64,000 nucleotides of DNA from Xanthomonas nasturtii (GTDB taxonomy: Bacteria > Pseudomonadota > Gammaproteobacteria > Xanthomonadales > Xanthomonadaceae). Position 1 is the first letter of the stretch; the number at the start of each line of letters is the position of its first letter. The notes below the pieces were generated by a model. It did no database searches. It saw only the letters and a list, made by a program, of their open reading frames with translations, and was not told the DNA's origin. The translations under genes were made by a program, and so were the position numbers. Location: assembly GCF_001660815.1 (NCBI RefSeq), contig NZ_LYMI01000067.1:105594-169593 (forward strand), read 5' to 3'. Positions 21,237 through 34,520 of this stretch are shown piece after piece.

Positions 21237-21262
21237 CCCGCACATCCATGTGCGGGTTATTA
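21237..21262 (+). terminator. hairpin after rpsR
   Basis: Nine perfect base pairs, CCCGCACAT with ATGTGCGGG, around a two-base loop, followed by TTATTAAAAATATA. It is A/T-rich rather than a clean T-run, so it is a partial or attenuating terminator between rpsR and rplI. Confidence 0.55.
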
Positions 21263-21405
21263 AAAATATAGAGGCCGGTCATTCGAGATGCGGTGTTGAT
21301 CGTGCTCTTGCGATTCCCAAATCCCGATTCCCGAATCCCGTCTTTTCGGACAGCAAACGTTGCGTCGGCCAAAGCGCCCGCGCTAACGAATAACGGAGTA
21401 CTACC

Positions 21406-21855
21406 ATGGATCTGATTCTTCTGCAGAAAGTGACCAACCTGGGCAACCTGGGCGACAAGGTCAGCGTCAAGCCGGGTTACGGCCGCAACTTCCTCGTGCC
21501 GCAGGGCAAGGCCGTGCCGGCCACCGCTGCGAACGTTGAAGCGTTCGAAACCAAGCGTGCCGATTACGAAGCCAAGGCCAACAGCATCCTGGCCGACGCA
21601 CAGAGCCGCGCCACCAAGTTCGAAGGCGCCAGCGTCACCATCGGCGCGCATGCGTCCACCGAAGGCAAGCTGTACGGCTCGGTTGGCCCGCGCGACATCG
21701 CCGAGGCGTTCACCGCCGCCGGCCTGCCGCTGGAAAAGAGCGAAGTCATCCTGGGCGAAGGCGCATTCCGCAATGTCGGCGAGTACGACGTTGTGCTGCA
21801 CCTGCACGCCGATGTGGAAACCTCGGTCAAGGTCATCGTCGAATCCGACGCCTGA
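21406..21855 (+). CDS. rplI: 50S ribosomal protein L9
   Basis: A large-subunit protein that binds 23S rRNA near the L1 stalk. The 149-residue sequence opens [19 protein letters not shown] and continues with [16 protein letters not shown], the conserved N-terminal RNA-binding domain. A helical linker and the C-terminal domain ending [13 protein letters not shown] follow. Length equals the E. coli protein. It is separated from rpsR by 277 bases containing repeats and a hairpin, so it may also have its own promoter. Confidence 0.97.
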   Translation: MDLILLQKVTNLGNLGDKVSVKPGYGRNFLVPQGKAVPATAANVEAFETKRADYEAKANSILADAQSRATKFEGASVTIGAHASTEGKLYGSVGPRDIAEAFTAAGLPLEKSEVILGEGAFRNVGEYDVVLHLHADVETSVKVIVESDA

Positions 21856-21877
21856 TCCAGGCCATCTGTGTCACCCG

Positions 21878-21909
21878 AAGGGCGCCTTGTTAGGCGCCCT
21901 TCGTTTTTT
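21878..21909 (+). terminator. rho-independent terminator of rplI
   Basis: Nine-pair stem AAGGGCGCC / GGCGCCCTT around loop TTGTTA, followed by CGTTTTTT. A textbook intrinsic terminator 22 bases after the L9 stop. Confidence 0.9.
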
Positions 21910-22065
21910 GGGGCGCCGCCGCCAGCGCTGGCATGCCCGTTATACTCATGCCCCATTGCCGGTTCCACGGCCCGCAGATCTTATGCATCAAGGGCTTGGG
22001 CGCTGGCTTCACAGGAAAAGTACCTGCCGGCTTCGTCCGCGCGGTGCCCGGAATCTCCAGCCCCC

Positions 22066-25000
22066 ATGCGCCTGTCCACGATCAAACTGTCCGGTTTCAA
22101 GTCGTTCGTCGACCCGACCACGTTGCATCTGCCCACCAACATGACCGGCATCGTCGGCCCTAACGGTTGCGGCAAGTCCAACATCATCGATGCGGTGCGC
22201 TGGGTGATGGGCGAAAGCTCGGCCAGCCGCCTGCGCGGCGACTCGCTGACCGACGTGATCTTCTCCGGCTCCTCGGCGCGCAAGCCGGTGTCGCAGGCGA
22301 CGGTGGAGCTGATCTTCGACAATTCCGATCACACCATCACCGGTGAGTTCGCCTCGTTCAACGAGATCTCGGTCAAGCGCCTGGTCAGCCGCGACGGCAA
22401 CAGCGCCTATTACCTCAACGGCACCAAATGCCGCCGCCGCGACATCACCGACCTGTTCCTGGGCACGGGCCTTGGCCCGCGCAGCTACTCGATCATCGAG
22501 CAGGGCATGATCAGCCAGATCATCGAGGCGCGCCCGGAAGATCTGCGCGTGTATCTGGAAGAGGCCGCCGGCATTTCCAAGTACAAGGAGCGCCGCAAGG
22601 AAACCGAAACGCGCATCCGGCATACCCGCGAAAATCTCGATCGCCTGGGCGATCTGCGCGAGGAAATCACCAAGCAGCTGGCGCATCTGCAGCGCCAGGC
22701 GCGCCAGGCCGAGCAGTATCAGGCGCTGCAGGAAGAGCGCCGGATCAAGGATGCCGAGTGGAAGGCGCTGGAATACCGCGGCCTGGACGGGCAGTTGCAG
22801 GGCCTGCGCGAAAAATTGAACCAGGAAGAAACCCGCCTGCAGCAGCTGATCGCCGACCAGCGCGATGCCGAAGCGTGCATCGAGACCGGCCGCGTGCGCC
22901 GCGAAGAAGCCGCCGAAGCGGTGGCCAAGGCGCAGGCCGATGTCTATCAGGTCGGTGGTGCGTTGGCGCGCATCGAGCAGCAGATCCAGCATCAACGCGA
23001 GCTCTCGCATCGCCTGCACAAGGCGCGCGATGAGGCGCAAAGCCAGCTGCAGGAATTGACCCAGCACATCAGCGGCGATTCGGCCAGATTGGCGGTACTG
23101 CGCGAGGCCGTGGATGCGGCCGAACCGCAACTGGAACAACTGCGCGAAGACCACGAATTCCGCCAGGAGTCGCTACGCGAAGCCGAAGCGCGGCTGGCCG
23201 ACTGGCAGCAGCGCTGGGAAACCCATAACCGCGACACCGGCGAAGCTTCGCGTGCCGGCGAAGTGGAGCGCACGCGCGTCGATTATCTCGACCGCCAGTC
23301 GCTGGAAGCCGACCGCCGCCGCGAAGCGCTCGTCAACGAACGCGCCGGGCTGGACCTGGATGCGTTGGCCGAGGCGTTCGAGCAGATCGAACTGCGCCAT
23401 GAAACCCAGAAGACGTCGCTGGACGGATTGACCGAGCAGGTCGAAGCGCGCAAGCACGCGCTCGGCGGACTGCAGGAACAGCAGCGGGCCAGCCAGGGCG
23501 AGCTGGCCGAAGTGCGCAAGCAGGCGCAGGCCGCGCGTGGCCGGCTGTCGTCGCTGGAAACCTTGCAGCAGGCCGCGCTCGGTCAGGAGCAGGGCGCGGC
23601 AGTGGCGTGGCTGAAGTCGCGCGGGCTGGATTCGGCGGCGCGTGTCGGCGAGCGCATCAGCGTTGAAGGCGGCTGGGAAAATGCAGTCGAAGGCGCACTG
23701 GGGCAGTTGATCGAAGGCGTGCTGGTGGATGCGCCGGAGCAACTGGTCGATGCGCTGGGCGAGTTGGGCGATGGCCGCATCGCGCTGGTGTCCAGCGCCA
23801 CCGACAACGCGAGCTTTGCGCCGACTTCGCTGGCCGCAAAGGTGCAGGGGCCGATCGCGATCCGTCGCCTGCTGGCTCGCCTGCACACCGCCGAAGATCT
23901 GGACGCCGCACGCGCGTTGCAGCGCAGCCTGCCCGAGGGCGACTCGGTCATCACCCGCAACGGCGAGCGGCTGGGCGAGGGCTGGGTGCGCGTCTCGCGC
24001 TCCGGCGCGGCCAAGCAGGGCGCCTTGCTGCGCGAGCGCGAAATCCAGCAGCTGCGCACCCAGATCGAAACGCTGCAGGAGCGCGAAGCCGAGCTCGAGC
24101 ACCAGCTCGCCAGCTTCCGCGAACAACTGCTGGCGGCCGAGCAGCGGCGCGAAGACGCGCAGCGCCAGCTGTACATGTCGCACCGCAGCGTCTCCGAACT
24201 GGCCGGGCAATTGCAGAGCCAGCAAGGCAAGGTCGATGCCGCGCGCACCCGCATCGAGCGCATCGAAACCGAGTTGTCGCAGTTGCTGGAAACCTTGGAC
24301 ACCAGCCGCGAACAGGCACGCGAAGCGCGCGCCAAGCTCGAAGATGCGGTCACCTTGATGGGCGATCTGCAGGGCACGCGCGAAGCGCTGGAAAGCGAGC
24401 GTCGCCAGCTCACCGATGCACGCGATCAAGCGCGCGATGCCGCACGTGGCGTGCGCGATGCGATGCATGCGCTGGCGCTGACGCTGGAGTCGCAGCGCAC
24501 CCAGATCGCCTCGCTGAGTCAGACGCTGGAGCGCATGGACAGCCAGCGCGGCCAGCTCGACACGCGCCTGGAAGATCTGGTGGCCCAGCTCAGCGACGGC
24601 GACTCGCCGGTGGAAACGCTGGAGCACGAACATCAGGCCGCATTGAGCGAGCGCGTGCGCACCGAGCGCGCGCTGGGCGAGGCGCGCACCCTGCTGGACA
24701 GCATCGACAGCGAACTCCGCAGCTTCGAACAAACCCGTCAGCAGCGCGACGAACAGGCGCTGGCGCAGCGCGAACGCATTTCCCAGCGCAAGCTCGACCA
24801 GCAAGCACTGGTGCTCAGTGCCGAACAGTTGTCGGCTGCCGTGGTCAAGGCCGGGTTCGTGCTCGAAGACGTGGTCAATGGCCTGCCCGAGGCCGCCAAT
24901 GCGGCGGAGTGGGAAGCGGCAGTGGGCCAGATCGACGGGCGCATGCGTCGCCTGGAGCCGGTGAATCTGGCTGCCATCCAGGAATACGGCGAAGCCGCGC

Positions 25001-25569
25001 AGCGTTCGGAATATCTGGACGCGCAGAACCTGGACCTCAATACCGCGCTGGAAACCCTGGAAGAAGCCATCCGCAAGATCGACCGCGAAACCCGCGGCCG
25101 TTTCAAGGACACCTTCGACCGCGTCAACTCCGGTGTGCAGGCGCTGTATCCGCGCCTGTTCGGTGGTGGTCACGCGTATCTGGAGCTCACCGGCGAAGAC
25201 TTGCTCGATACCGGCGTGACCATCATGGCGCGCCCGCCGGGCAAGCGCGTGTCGAGCATTTCGCTGCTGTCCGGCGGCGAGAAGGCGATGACCGCCGTGG
25301 CGCTGGTGTTTGCGATCTTCCAGCTCAATCCCGCGCCGTTCTGTCTGCTGGACGAGGTGGACGCGCCGCTGGACGAGGCCAACGTCGGCCGCCTGGCCAA
25401 CATGGTGCGCGAGATGAGCGAGAAGGTGCAGTTCCTGTTCGTCAGCCACAACAAGGCCACGATGGAAGCGGCGCGTCAGCTCTCCGGTGTGACCATGCGC
25501 GAGCCAGGCGTCAGCCGCCTGGTCAGCGTGGACCTGGAAGAGGCCGCACGTTTGGCGGGTGCGGCATGA
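22066..25569 (+). CDS. smc: chromosome segregation protein SMC
   Basis: A condensin ATPase that organises and helps segregate the nucleoid. The 1167-residue product has an N-terminal head with Walker A GPNGCGKS at 31-38, two long coiled-coil arms, a central hinge (about 515-650, with VGERISVEGGWENAVEGALG) and a C-terminal head with the signature LLSGGEKAMTA and Walker B FCLLDEVDAPLD. The start at 22066 is the family start MRLSTIKLSGFKSF; an open extension to 21868 has no homology. It is immediately followed by zipA. The partner genes scpA and scpB are not in the window. Confidence 0.97.
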   Translation: MRLSTIKLSGFKSFVDPTTLHLPTNMTGIVGPNGCGKSNIIDAVRWVMGESSASRLRGDSLTDVIFSGSSARKPVSQATVELIFDNSDHTITGEFASFNEISVKRLVSRDGNSAYYLNGTKCRRRDITDLFLGTGLGPRSYSIIEQGMISQIIEARPEDLRVYLEEAAGISKYKERRKETETRIRHTRENLDRLGDLREEITKQLAHLQRQARQAEQYQALQEERRIKDAEWKALEYRGLDGQLQGLREKLNQEETRLQQLIADQRDAEACIETGRVRREEAAEAVAKAQADVYQVGGALARIEQQIQHQRELSHRLHKARDEAQSQLQELTQHISGDSARLAVLREAVDAAEPQLEQLREDHEFRQESLREAEARLADWQQRWETHNRDTGEASRAGEVERTRVDYLDRQSLEADRRREALVNERAGLDLDALAEAFEQIELRHETQKTSLDGLTEQVEARKHALGGLQEQQRASQGELAEVRKQAQAARGRLSSLETLQQAALGQEQGAAVAWLKSRGLDSAARVGERISVEGGWENAVEGALGQLIEGVLVDAPEQLVDALGELGDGRIALVSSATDNASFAPTSLAAKVQGPIAIRRLLARLHTAEDLDAARALQRSLPEGDSVITRNGERLGEGWVRVSRSGAAKQGALLREREIQQLRTQIETLQEREAELEHQLASFREQLLAAEQRREDAQRQLYMSHRSVSELAGQLQSQQGKVDAARTRIERIETELSQLLETLDTSREQAREARAKLEDAVTLMGDLQGTREALESERRQLTDARDQARDAARGVRDAMHALALTLESQRTQIASLSQTLERMDSQRGQLDTRLEDLVAQLSDGDSPVETLEHEHQAALSERVRTERALGEARTLLDSIDSELRSFEQTRQQRDEQALAQRERISQRKLDQQALVLSAEQLSAAVVKAGFVLEDVVNGLPEAANAAEWEAAVGQIDGRMRRLEPVNLAAIQEYGEAAQRSEYLDAQNLDLNTALETLEEAIRKIDRETRGRFKDTFDRVNSGVQALYPRLFGGGHAYLELTGEDLLDTGVTIMARPPGKRVSSISLLSGGEKAMTAVALVFAIFQLNPAPFCLLDEVDAPLDEANVGRLANMVREMSEKVQFLFVSHNKATMEAARQLSGVTMREPGVSRLVSVDLEEAARLAGAA

Positions 25570-25625
25570 CGTGCCATGCTTGTTGGAATATCGACACCTG
25601 TCACTCTTATGCGGAGGCACGCTGA

Positions 25626-26357
25626 ATGTCCGACATGGCCATGATCCGGATCGGGATCCTGATCGCTGGACTGCTGCTGGTCGCGGCCATCTTCCTGTTT
25701 GGTCGCCCGAAGAAATCGCCGCAGGGCCGTCGCGTCGACAAGGACGATGGCCAGCCGCGCGAACGGCGCGAACCGGTGATTTCCGGCGAAACCGGCATGG
25801 ATGGTGAAGCGCTGGAACGCGGCGCAAGCGTCGAGCAGAGCGAGCTCAACCAGGACGACCAGGACGCCGCTGGCGGTAACGATGTCGGCAAGCGCCCGAA
25901 CCAGGATTTCGACAAGATCGTCTCGCTGTTCGTGGCCGCCAAGGCCGGCCAGGTGCTGCGCGGCGAAGATGTGGTGGTCGCTGCCGAAAAGACCGGGCTG
26001 GTCTTCGGCCACATGAATGTATTCCACCGTCTGGTGGAAGGGCATCCGGAGCGCGGGCCGATCTTCAGCATGGCCAGCATCCTCAAGCCCGGCAGTTTCG
26101 ACATGGCCAACATCCGCGAGATGCAGACCCCGGCGATTGCGTTTTTCCTCACGCTGCCGGCGCCGATGACCGCGCTGGATGCCTGGGAAAAGATGCTGCC
26201 CACTGTGCAGCGCATGGCCGAACTGCTCGATGGCGTGGTGCTGGACGACAGCCGTAACGCCTTGGGCCGGCAGCGCGTGGCGCATATCCGCGACGAACTG
26301 CGTGCCTACGACCGCCAGCATCAGGCACCGCCGCTGACCAAGTCGCCGCGCTGGTGA
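25626..26357 (+). CDS. zipA: cell division protein ZipA
   Basis: An inner-membrane protein that tethers FtsZ to the membrane. The 243-residue sequence has one N-terminal transmembrane segment (about 8-26, RIGILIAGLLLVAAIFLFG), a charged linker (30-95) and a C-terminal FtsZ-binding domain recognisable by IVSLFVAAKAGQVLRGEDVV, FGHMNVFHR and DVANIRE-like DMANIREMQTPAIAFFLTLPAP. It is shorter than E. coli ZipA (328) because the proline/glutamine-rich linker is reduced, as is usual here. The smc-zipA-ligA neighbourhood is broadly conserved in gammaproteobacteria. Confidence 0.93.
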   Translation: MSDMAMIRIGILIAGLLLVAAIFLFGRPKKSPQGRRVDKDDGQPRERREPVISGETGMDGEALERGASVEQSELNQDDQDAAGGNDVGKRPNQDFDKIVSLFVAAKAGQVLRGEDVVVAAEKTGLVFGHMNVFHRLVEGHPERGPIFSMASILKPGSFDMANIREMQTPAIAFFLTLPAPMTALDAWEKMLPTVQRMAELLDGVVLDDSRNALGRQRVAHIRDELRAYDRQHQAPPLTKSPRW

Positions 26358-26363
26358 GTTGAC

Positions 26364-26747
26364 ATGTTGAGCCTGCAGGGCGTGTTGGCGGTGGCGTTGC
26401 TGCTGGTGCTGTGGGCGATCCTGGCGATGCCGTTGTTGTGGATCTTTACCAGGATCGCCGCGCGCCTGCGCAAACGCCCGCGGCATTCGCCCTGGTTGGT
26501 AGGCGGCTTTGCGGGCGCGATCACCTTGCTGGTCGCGCCGGTGCCAACGCCCTTCATCAGCGTGTTCCTGCCGCATGCGATCGCGCTGTTCGACCGCCGT
26601 TACTACACGCACATCCTGCAAGGCCCGCCGATGCTGCGCGAGCTGCTGCTATGGAACGCCGGCTCGATGGCACTGACCTTCGTCATCAGCTATCTGTGGA
26701 TCCGGCGCACGCTACGCGCTTCCAACAGCGAGGCGATGGATCAGTAG
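26364..26747 (+). CDS. small inner-membrane protein of unknown function
   Basis: A 127-residue protein with three to four probable membrane helices: 5-27 (QGVLAVALLLVLWAILAMPLLW), 46-65 (VGGFAGAITLLVAPVPTPF) and 96-113 (NAGSMALTFVISYLWI). A basic RIAARLRKRPRHSP loop follows the first helix, giving a normal positive-inside pattern. It starts 6 bases after the zipA stop, so it is likely co-transcribed with zipA. No family is recognised. Confidence 0.75.
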   Translation: MLSLQGVLAVALLLVLWAILAMPLLWIFTRIAARLRKRPRHSPWLVGGFAGAITLLVAPVPTPFISVFLPHAIALFDRRYYTHILQGPPMLRELLLWNAGSMALTFVISYLWIRRTLRASNSEAMDQ

Positions 26748-26751
26748 TTTT

Positions 26752-26893
26752 AAAGCCCCTCTCCCGGCGGGAGAGGGGTTGGGGTGAGGGTACGGGGCGA
26801 AGCCACTTGTGGTGTGTCATTTCTGAAGGCGCGTAGCGACGCGGCGATGCGCCCCTCATCCACCCCTGGCGGGGCACCTTCTCCCTCATAAAG
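26752..26893. repeat. xanthomonad palindromic intergenic repeat, copy 2 (inverted)
   Basis: Reverse-oriented copy of the element at 20157-20292: CCCCTCTCCCGGCGGGAGAGG on the left, then GGTTGGGGTGAGGGTACGGG. On the right CTCATCCACCCCTGGCGGGG leads to CACCTTCTCCC. The inner 60 bases have diverged. No coding potential. Confidence 0.75.
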
Positions 26894-26950
26894 GAGGACA
26901 ATGTCCCGATGGTAGGGGTGTTGCGTTGGCTTTATCAAACGCTTTGCGAG

Positions 26951-28075
26951 TTAGCGCTTGGCTTTGCCGAACGCCTCGCGAAAACGCAGCATCTCCGCTT
27001 CGGTGCCCACGCTGACACGCACGCGCTTGGGCCAGATCGGCCAGCTGCGGCCGACGATGACGCCCTGCTTCTGCATCGAATCGGCGAACACGCCCGCATC
27101 GCGTTTGACGTCCAGCAGGAAGCAGTTGGCTTGCGAGGGCAGGCAGGTGTAACCCTTGCCCTTGAGCCAGGTGATGGTTTCGTCGCGCACGCGGGCGTTG
27201 TCTGCGCGGCGGGTCTGCACCAGCAGTGGGTCGCGCAGGCTGGCGATGCCGGCGGCCATCGCCGGCACCGACAACGGGTTGCTGCCTAACGCGGCAAGTC
27301 TGGTCTGCAGGCCCGGCGGGGCCAGGGCGGCGCCCAGACGCAGGCCGGCCATGCCGTAGAGCTTGGAGAAGCTGCGCAGCACGATCAGGTCCTGGCGCTG
27401 CCGCACCAGATCGGCCACCGAGGGCTCGTTGCTGTAATGGATATACGCCTCGTCGACCACCAGCACCGCGCTAGCAGGCTTGTTGGCCAGCAGCCACTCG
27501 ATCTCGGCGCGCGGGGTGATGGAACCGGTCGCGTTGCCGGGGTTGCAAACATAGATCAGGCCTGCGGTCGGGTCGGTCTTGGCCATCGCCTTGACGTCGT
27601 GTGCGCCATCGGCACGCAGCGGCACCTTGCGCACGGCCACGCCGCGGGCAGTGGCGCTTTCGATCAGCGGTTCGAAGCTAGGGTCGGCCACCACCAGCCC
27701 GGCGCGCGCGGAGGTGAACAGATTGCTGGCGCGATTCAATGCATCCCTGGAACCGGGAAACAACGACAGATGATCGTTGGGCAGCTGCAGCTCGCCGGTC
27801 ATCAGGTTGCGCAGATCCTGCTCCAGCTCGAACAGGTAGCGGCCCGAGCGCGCCAGCGCACGCGTGGCAGCGTCAACCGCCGCCGGGGCAGGCCCGAGCG
27901 GGTGCTCGTTGAGGTTGAGGTACACGGTGCCGGCCGCGGCGGCCACGCCCGGCGTTGCCGGCGCCGCGGTGCGCTTGCGGGCCGCCTCGGCCGCGGGTGC
28001 CAGCCCCAGTGCGGAAACCGCCACGCCGGTGGTGGCGAGGCTGAGAAACGAGCGGCGCGAGACGGGCAACGACAC
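26951..28075 (-). CDS. Tat-exported aminotransferase, HisC-like
   Basis: A 374-residue class I/II PLP enzyme of the histidinol-phosphate aminotransferase group, preceded by a twin-arginine signal (SRRSFLSLATTGVAVSALG, ending APAAEAA about residue 32). Cofactor residues are visible: CNPGNATGS, VDEAYIHY, and the Schiff-base lysine in SFSKLYGMAGLRLG. It starts with GTG at 28075, with GGAG 8 bases upstream. Normal HisC is cytoplasmic and sits in the his operon, so this is a periplasmic paralogue; its substrate is unknown. Tail-to-tail orientation with the small membrane gene. Confidence 0.88.
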   Translation of the reverse strand: MSLPVSRRSFLSLATTGVAVSALGLAPAAEAARKRTAAPATPGVAAAAGTVYLNLNEHPLGPAPAAVDAATRALARSGRYLFELEQDLRNLMTGELQLPNDHLSLFPGSRDALNRASNLFTSARAGLVVADPSFEPLIESATARGVAVRKVPLRADGAHDVKAMAKTDPTAGLIYVCNPGNATGSITPRAEIEWLLANKPASAVLVVDEAYIHYSNEPSVADLVRQRQDLIVLRSFSKLYGMAGLRLGAALAPPGLQTRLAALGSNPLSVPAMAAGIASLRDPLLVQTRRADNARVRDETITWLKGKGYTCLPSQANCFLLDVKRDAGVFADSMQKQGVIVGRSWPIWPKRVRVSVGTEAEMLRFREAFGKAKR

Positions 28076-31924
<3,849 letters not shown>

Positions 31925-32208
31925 AGTCGCGGCGCAGCAGCCACTGCGCCAGACGACCAAGGCGCTGCCACAACGCGGGTGCGGCACGGCAGATGTCCGC
32001 GCCAGACCGGGCCGGCACACAACAGATCGGGCCTGTCTGGCACATCCTGCACAAATCAGGCGGCTCGCGGTTGCCTCGTAATAGCAAGCGCGCCACGCTG
32101 CCACGCCGTTGTCACCTGCGCCGTATTGCTATCTTCACATCGATGATGCTCTCATCTTCACGTCCACGGGGGCGCGACGTAGAACGTTTCGGGGTGAGGA
32201 TTGTCGGC

Positions 32209-32895
32209 ATGAAGTGGCTGATCAGCTTATGCGGTTTGTGGTGCTTGCCGCTGCTGATGCTCGTCGATGCGCGCGCTTCCGAGCGCGCGGCCGGTGTGGT
32301 GCGCTGCGAGTCCAAGGACATGGCGCGCGTGCACTGCGCGATGGACATCGCCAATGGCGTGCAACTGGTGCGCCAGCTCTCCGAGACCAGCTGTATCCGC
32401 GGCAGCGAATGGGACGTCGAAGACGATGGCGTGTGGGTGGAACAAGGCTGCCGCGCCGAATTCGCAGCGTCCCGCGTGCAGACCGCAACGGTGATGCGCC
32501 GCGTGGTGCGCTGCGATTCCAATGGCGGCAAAGTGGCATGCCCGGTGGTGCTGCGTGGCGCGCCGGTGCGGCTGCTGCGGCAACGTTCGATGTGGCCGTG
32601 CAAGGAGGGCCGTACCTGGGGCGTTCGCCGTAACGAGATCTGGGTGTCGCGTGGATGCGATGGCGAATTCGAAGTGGGTGCCGAAGACGGCTCTGGCTTC
32701 GTGACGGTGCCGCGCATGGTCACCTGCGAATCCAAAAAAAGCGCGCGCCGCACCTGCGGGGTGTCGGTGGAGCGCGCTGTGCGCCTGGGCCGGCAGATGT
32801 CCAGAACGCCGTGCGTGGAAGGCCAGACCTGGGGCTGGAGCCGCGACGGGGTGTGGGTGAACGACGGCTGCCGGGCCGAGTTCATCGTCGACTGA
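32209..32895 (+). CDS. DUF3011 secreted repeat protein
   Basis: A 228-residue protein with a signal peptide (MKWLISLCGLWCLPLLMLVDARA) and three copies of a roughly 63-residue Cys-rich unit. Each unit contains V-x-C-[ED]-S, then RQ(L/M/R)S near a Cys, then W-x-(V/G)-x(4)-G(V/I)W(V/N) and GC(R/D)(A/G)(E/F)F. These are DUF3011 repeats, found mainly in xanthomonads. Six or more cysteines per molecule suggest a disulphide-bonded periplasmic or secreted protein. GAGGA lies 8 bases before the ATG. Function unknown; the gene is flanked by repeat-rich intergenic DNA. Confidence 0.88.
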   Translation: MKWLISLCGLWCLPLLMLVDARASERAAGVVRCESKDMARVHCAMDIANGVQLVRQLSETSCIRGSEWDVEDDGVWVEQGCRAEFAASRVQTATVMRRVVRCDSNGGKVACPVVLRGAPVRLLRQRSMWPCKEGRTWGVRRNEIWVSRGCDGEFEVGAEDGSGFVTVPRMVTCESKKSARRTCGVSVERAVRLGRQMSRTPCVEGQTWGWSRDGVWVNDGCRAEFIVD

Positions 32896-33050
32896 GCGGC
32901 TGACCGGGCCGCTGCGCTACCGCGTGTCGGTCGATTGCCGGGCGGAGGATTCAGGTCTTCGCCGCGAGGCGGTTGCTCAGCGGTTTGGCTGCCGGGCCCT
33001 TGCCCGCCCACTGTCGCGGAACACGCTGCGAGTACGTCCTTTTTGCTGCA

Positions 33051-33160
33051 GGGCCCTTGCCCGCCCACCATCGCAGGACACGCCGTGAATCCGTCCATGG
33101 AGGCTCTGGCGCGGCATCCATGCCGCTCAAGGTCCCGCGACGGTGAGCGGGCAAGGACCA
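33051..33160. repeat. MITE-like palindromic element, copy A
   Basis: Imperfect terminal inverted repeat of about 27 bases: GGGCCCTTGCCCGCCCACCA at the left end, with a matching GACGGTGAGCGGGCAAGGAC at the right end. The centre contains GTGAATCCGTCCATGGAGGC and GCGGCATCCATGCCGC. Copy B nearby is its inverse. Confidence 0.65.
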
Positions 33161-33259
33161 GTCAAGTTGGTCGGTGCGCAGAGTCTTCAAAGAGCGATTA
33201 GCTAACTTGCGACGCTATGTACTCGCTCTTCAACAAACCACCAGCCAACTGTCTGGTGC

Positions 33260-33357
33260 GGTGTCCTTACCGATTGCGGGACCGTTGGCGGCATGGATGC
33301 CGCCACCGAGCCCCCATGGACGGATTAACGGCGTGTCCCGCAAGCGGTGAGGGCACC
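33260..33357. repeat. MITE-like palindromic element, copy B (inverted)
   Basis: Ends GGTGTCCTTACCGATTGCGG and CCCGCAAGCGGTGAGGGCAC pair with one another. The centre GCGGCATGGATGCCGCCACC...CCCATGGACGGATTAACGG is the reverse complement of the centre of copy A. Confidence 0.65.
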
Positions 33358-33455
33358 GCGCCCCGACTAACCAGGCGTTTGCTGGTGCTTGAGGACTGCG
33401 AGCTGAGCATTGAAGGTCCACTGACTGCACCGCCCCCGCGCCTTACAATGGACGC

Positions 33456-34520
33456 ATGAACGACAGCGCCCATATCGATTACGCCCGCTACGACCACATC
33501 CGGCCACTCCTGTGGACCGGCGATGCCCTGGAATTGCTCGACCAACGCAAGCTGCCCTTCGTGGTGGAACATGTGCGTTGCGACACCAGCGACGCGGTGG
33601 CCGAGGCGATTCATTCGCTGGCCGTGCGCGGTGCGCCGGCGATCGGCATTGCGGCCGGGTGGGGCGTGGTGCTGGCCGCACGCGATGTCGTTGCAGACGA
33701 CGGCAGCGCCGCGCTGCAGAAACTCGAGCCGGCGTTGCTGCGGCTCAATGCGGCGCGCCCGACCGCGGTCAACCTGGCCTGGGCGCTGATGCGCATGCGC
33801 CGGGTGCTGGGCGCGGCCGGCGCCGACTGGCGCGAGGTGATCGCGCGCGAGGCGCAGGCCATCGCCGATGAGGATCTGGCCGCCAACCGCCACATGGGCG
33901 CGCTCGGCGCCGGGCTGATCGCCCCGGGCAGCGGCGTGCTGACCCATTGCAACACCGGCTCGCTGGCCACCGCCGGCTTCGGCACGGCGCTGGGTGTGAT
34001 CCGCGCCGGCATGGCGCAACAGCGCATTGCCAAGGTGTTTGCCGGCGAAACCCGGCCGTGGCTGCAGGGCGCACGCCTGACCGTGTGGGAATTGCAGCAG
34101 GACGGTATCGACGCCACCTTGATCGCCGATTCGGCCGCCGCGCATCTGATGAAGTCCGGGCTGGTGCAGTGGGTGATCGTCGGCGCTGACCGCATCTGCG
34201 CCAATGGCGACACTGCCAACAAGATCGGCACCTATCAGCTGGCGATCGCTGCGCGCCACCACGGCGTCAAGTTCATGGTGGTGGCGCCGTCGTCCACGGT
34301 GGATATGGCCACTGCCAGTGGCGATCAGATCGAGATCGAACAGCGCGATCCGGGCGAATTGTTCGGCGTAGGCGGGGTCAGGACGGTGGCCGACGGCATC
34401 CACGCCTGGAACCCGGTGTTCGACGTCACCCCCGGCGATCTGATCGATGCGATCGTTACCGAACGCGGTGTGATCGCGCAGCCGGACCTGGCGCGGATGC
34501 AGGCGGCGTTCGGCAACTGA
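33456..34520 (+). CDS. mtnA: methylthioribose-1-phosphate isomerase
   Basis: Converts 5-methylthioribose-1-phosphate to the ribulose form in the methionine salvage pathway. The 354-residue protein belongs to the eIF-2B alpha/beta/delta-like fold, with [14 protein letters not shown], the catalytic cysteine in [12 protein letters not shown] (about 163-174), the conserved aspartate in [19 protein letters not shown] and the C-terminal [16 protein letters not shown]. Length matches other MtnA. Other methionine-salvage genes are not adjacent. Confidence 0.95.
   Translation: MNDSAHIDYARYDHIRPLLWTGDALELLDQRKLPFVVEHVRCDTSDAVAEAIHSLAVRGAPAIGIAAGWGVVLAARDVVADDGSAALQKLEPALLRLNAARPTAVNLAWALMRMRRVLGAAGADWREVIAREAQAIADEDLAANRHMGALGAGLIAPGSGVLTHCNTGSLATAGFGTALGVIRAGMAQQRIAKVFAGETRPWLQGARLTVWELQQDGIDATLIADSAAAHLMKSGLVQWVIVGADRICANGDTANKIGTYQLAIAARHHGVKFMVVAPSSTVDMATASGDQIEIEQRDPGELFGVGGVRTVADGIHAWNPVFDVTPGDLIDAIVTERGVIAQPDLARMQAAFGN

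Larger units (their letters stand above)
32896..33455. other. repeat-rich intergenic region between DUF3011 gene and mtnA
   Basis: 560 bases without a supported gene. It holds a short repeat GGGCCCTTGCCCGCCCAC (starting 32995 and 33051) and two palindromic elements (33051-33160 and 33260-33357) listed separately, plus unstructured sequence. The mtnA promoter must lie in or just after the second element. Confidence 0.55.

Noticed and set aside
21174..21262. CRISPR array
   Set aside because: The two to three repeat units are tandem with no unique spacers, and no cas genes are present.
23173..25827. An 884-residue antisense frame over smc
   Set aside because: Fully opposite to the identified SMC gene; no recognisable domain and no ribosome site.
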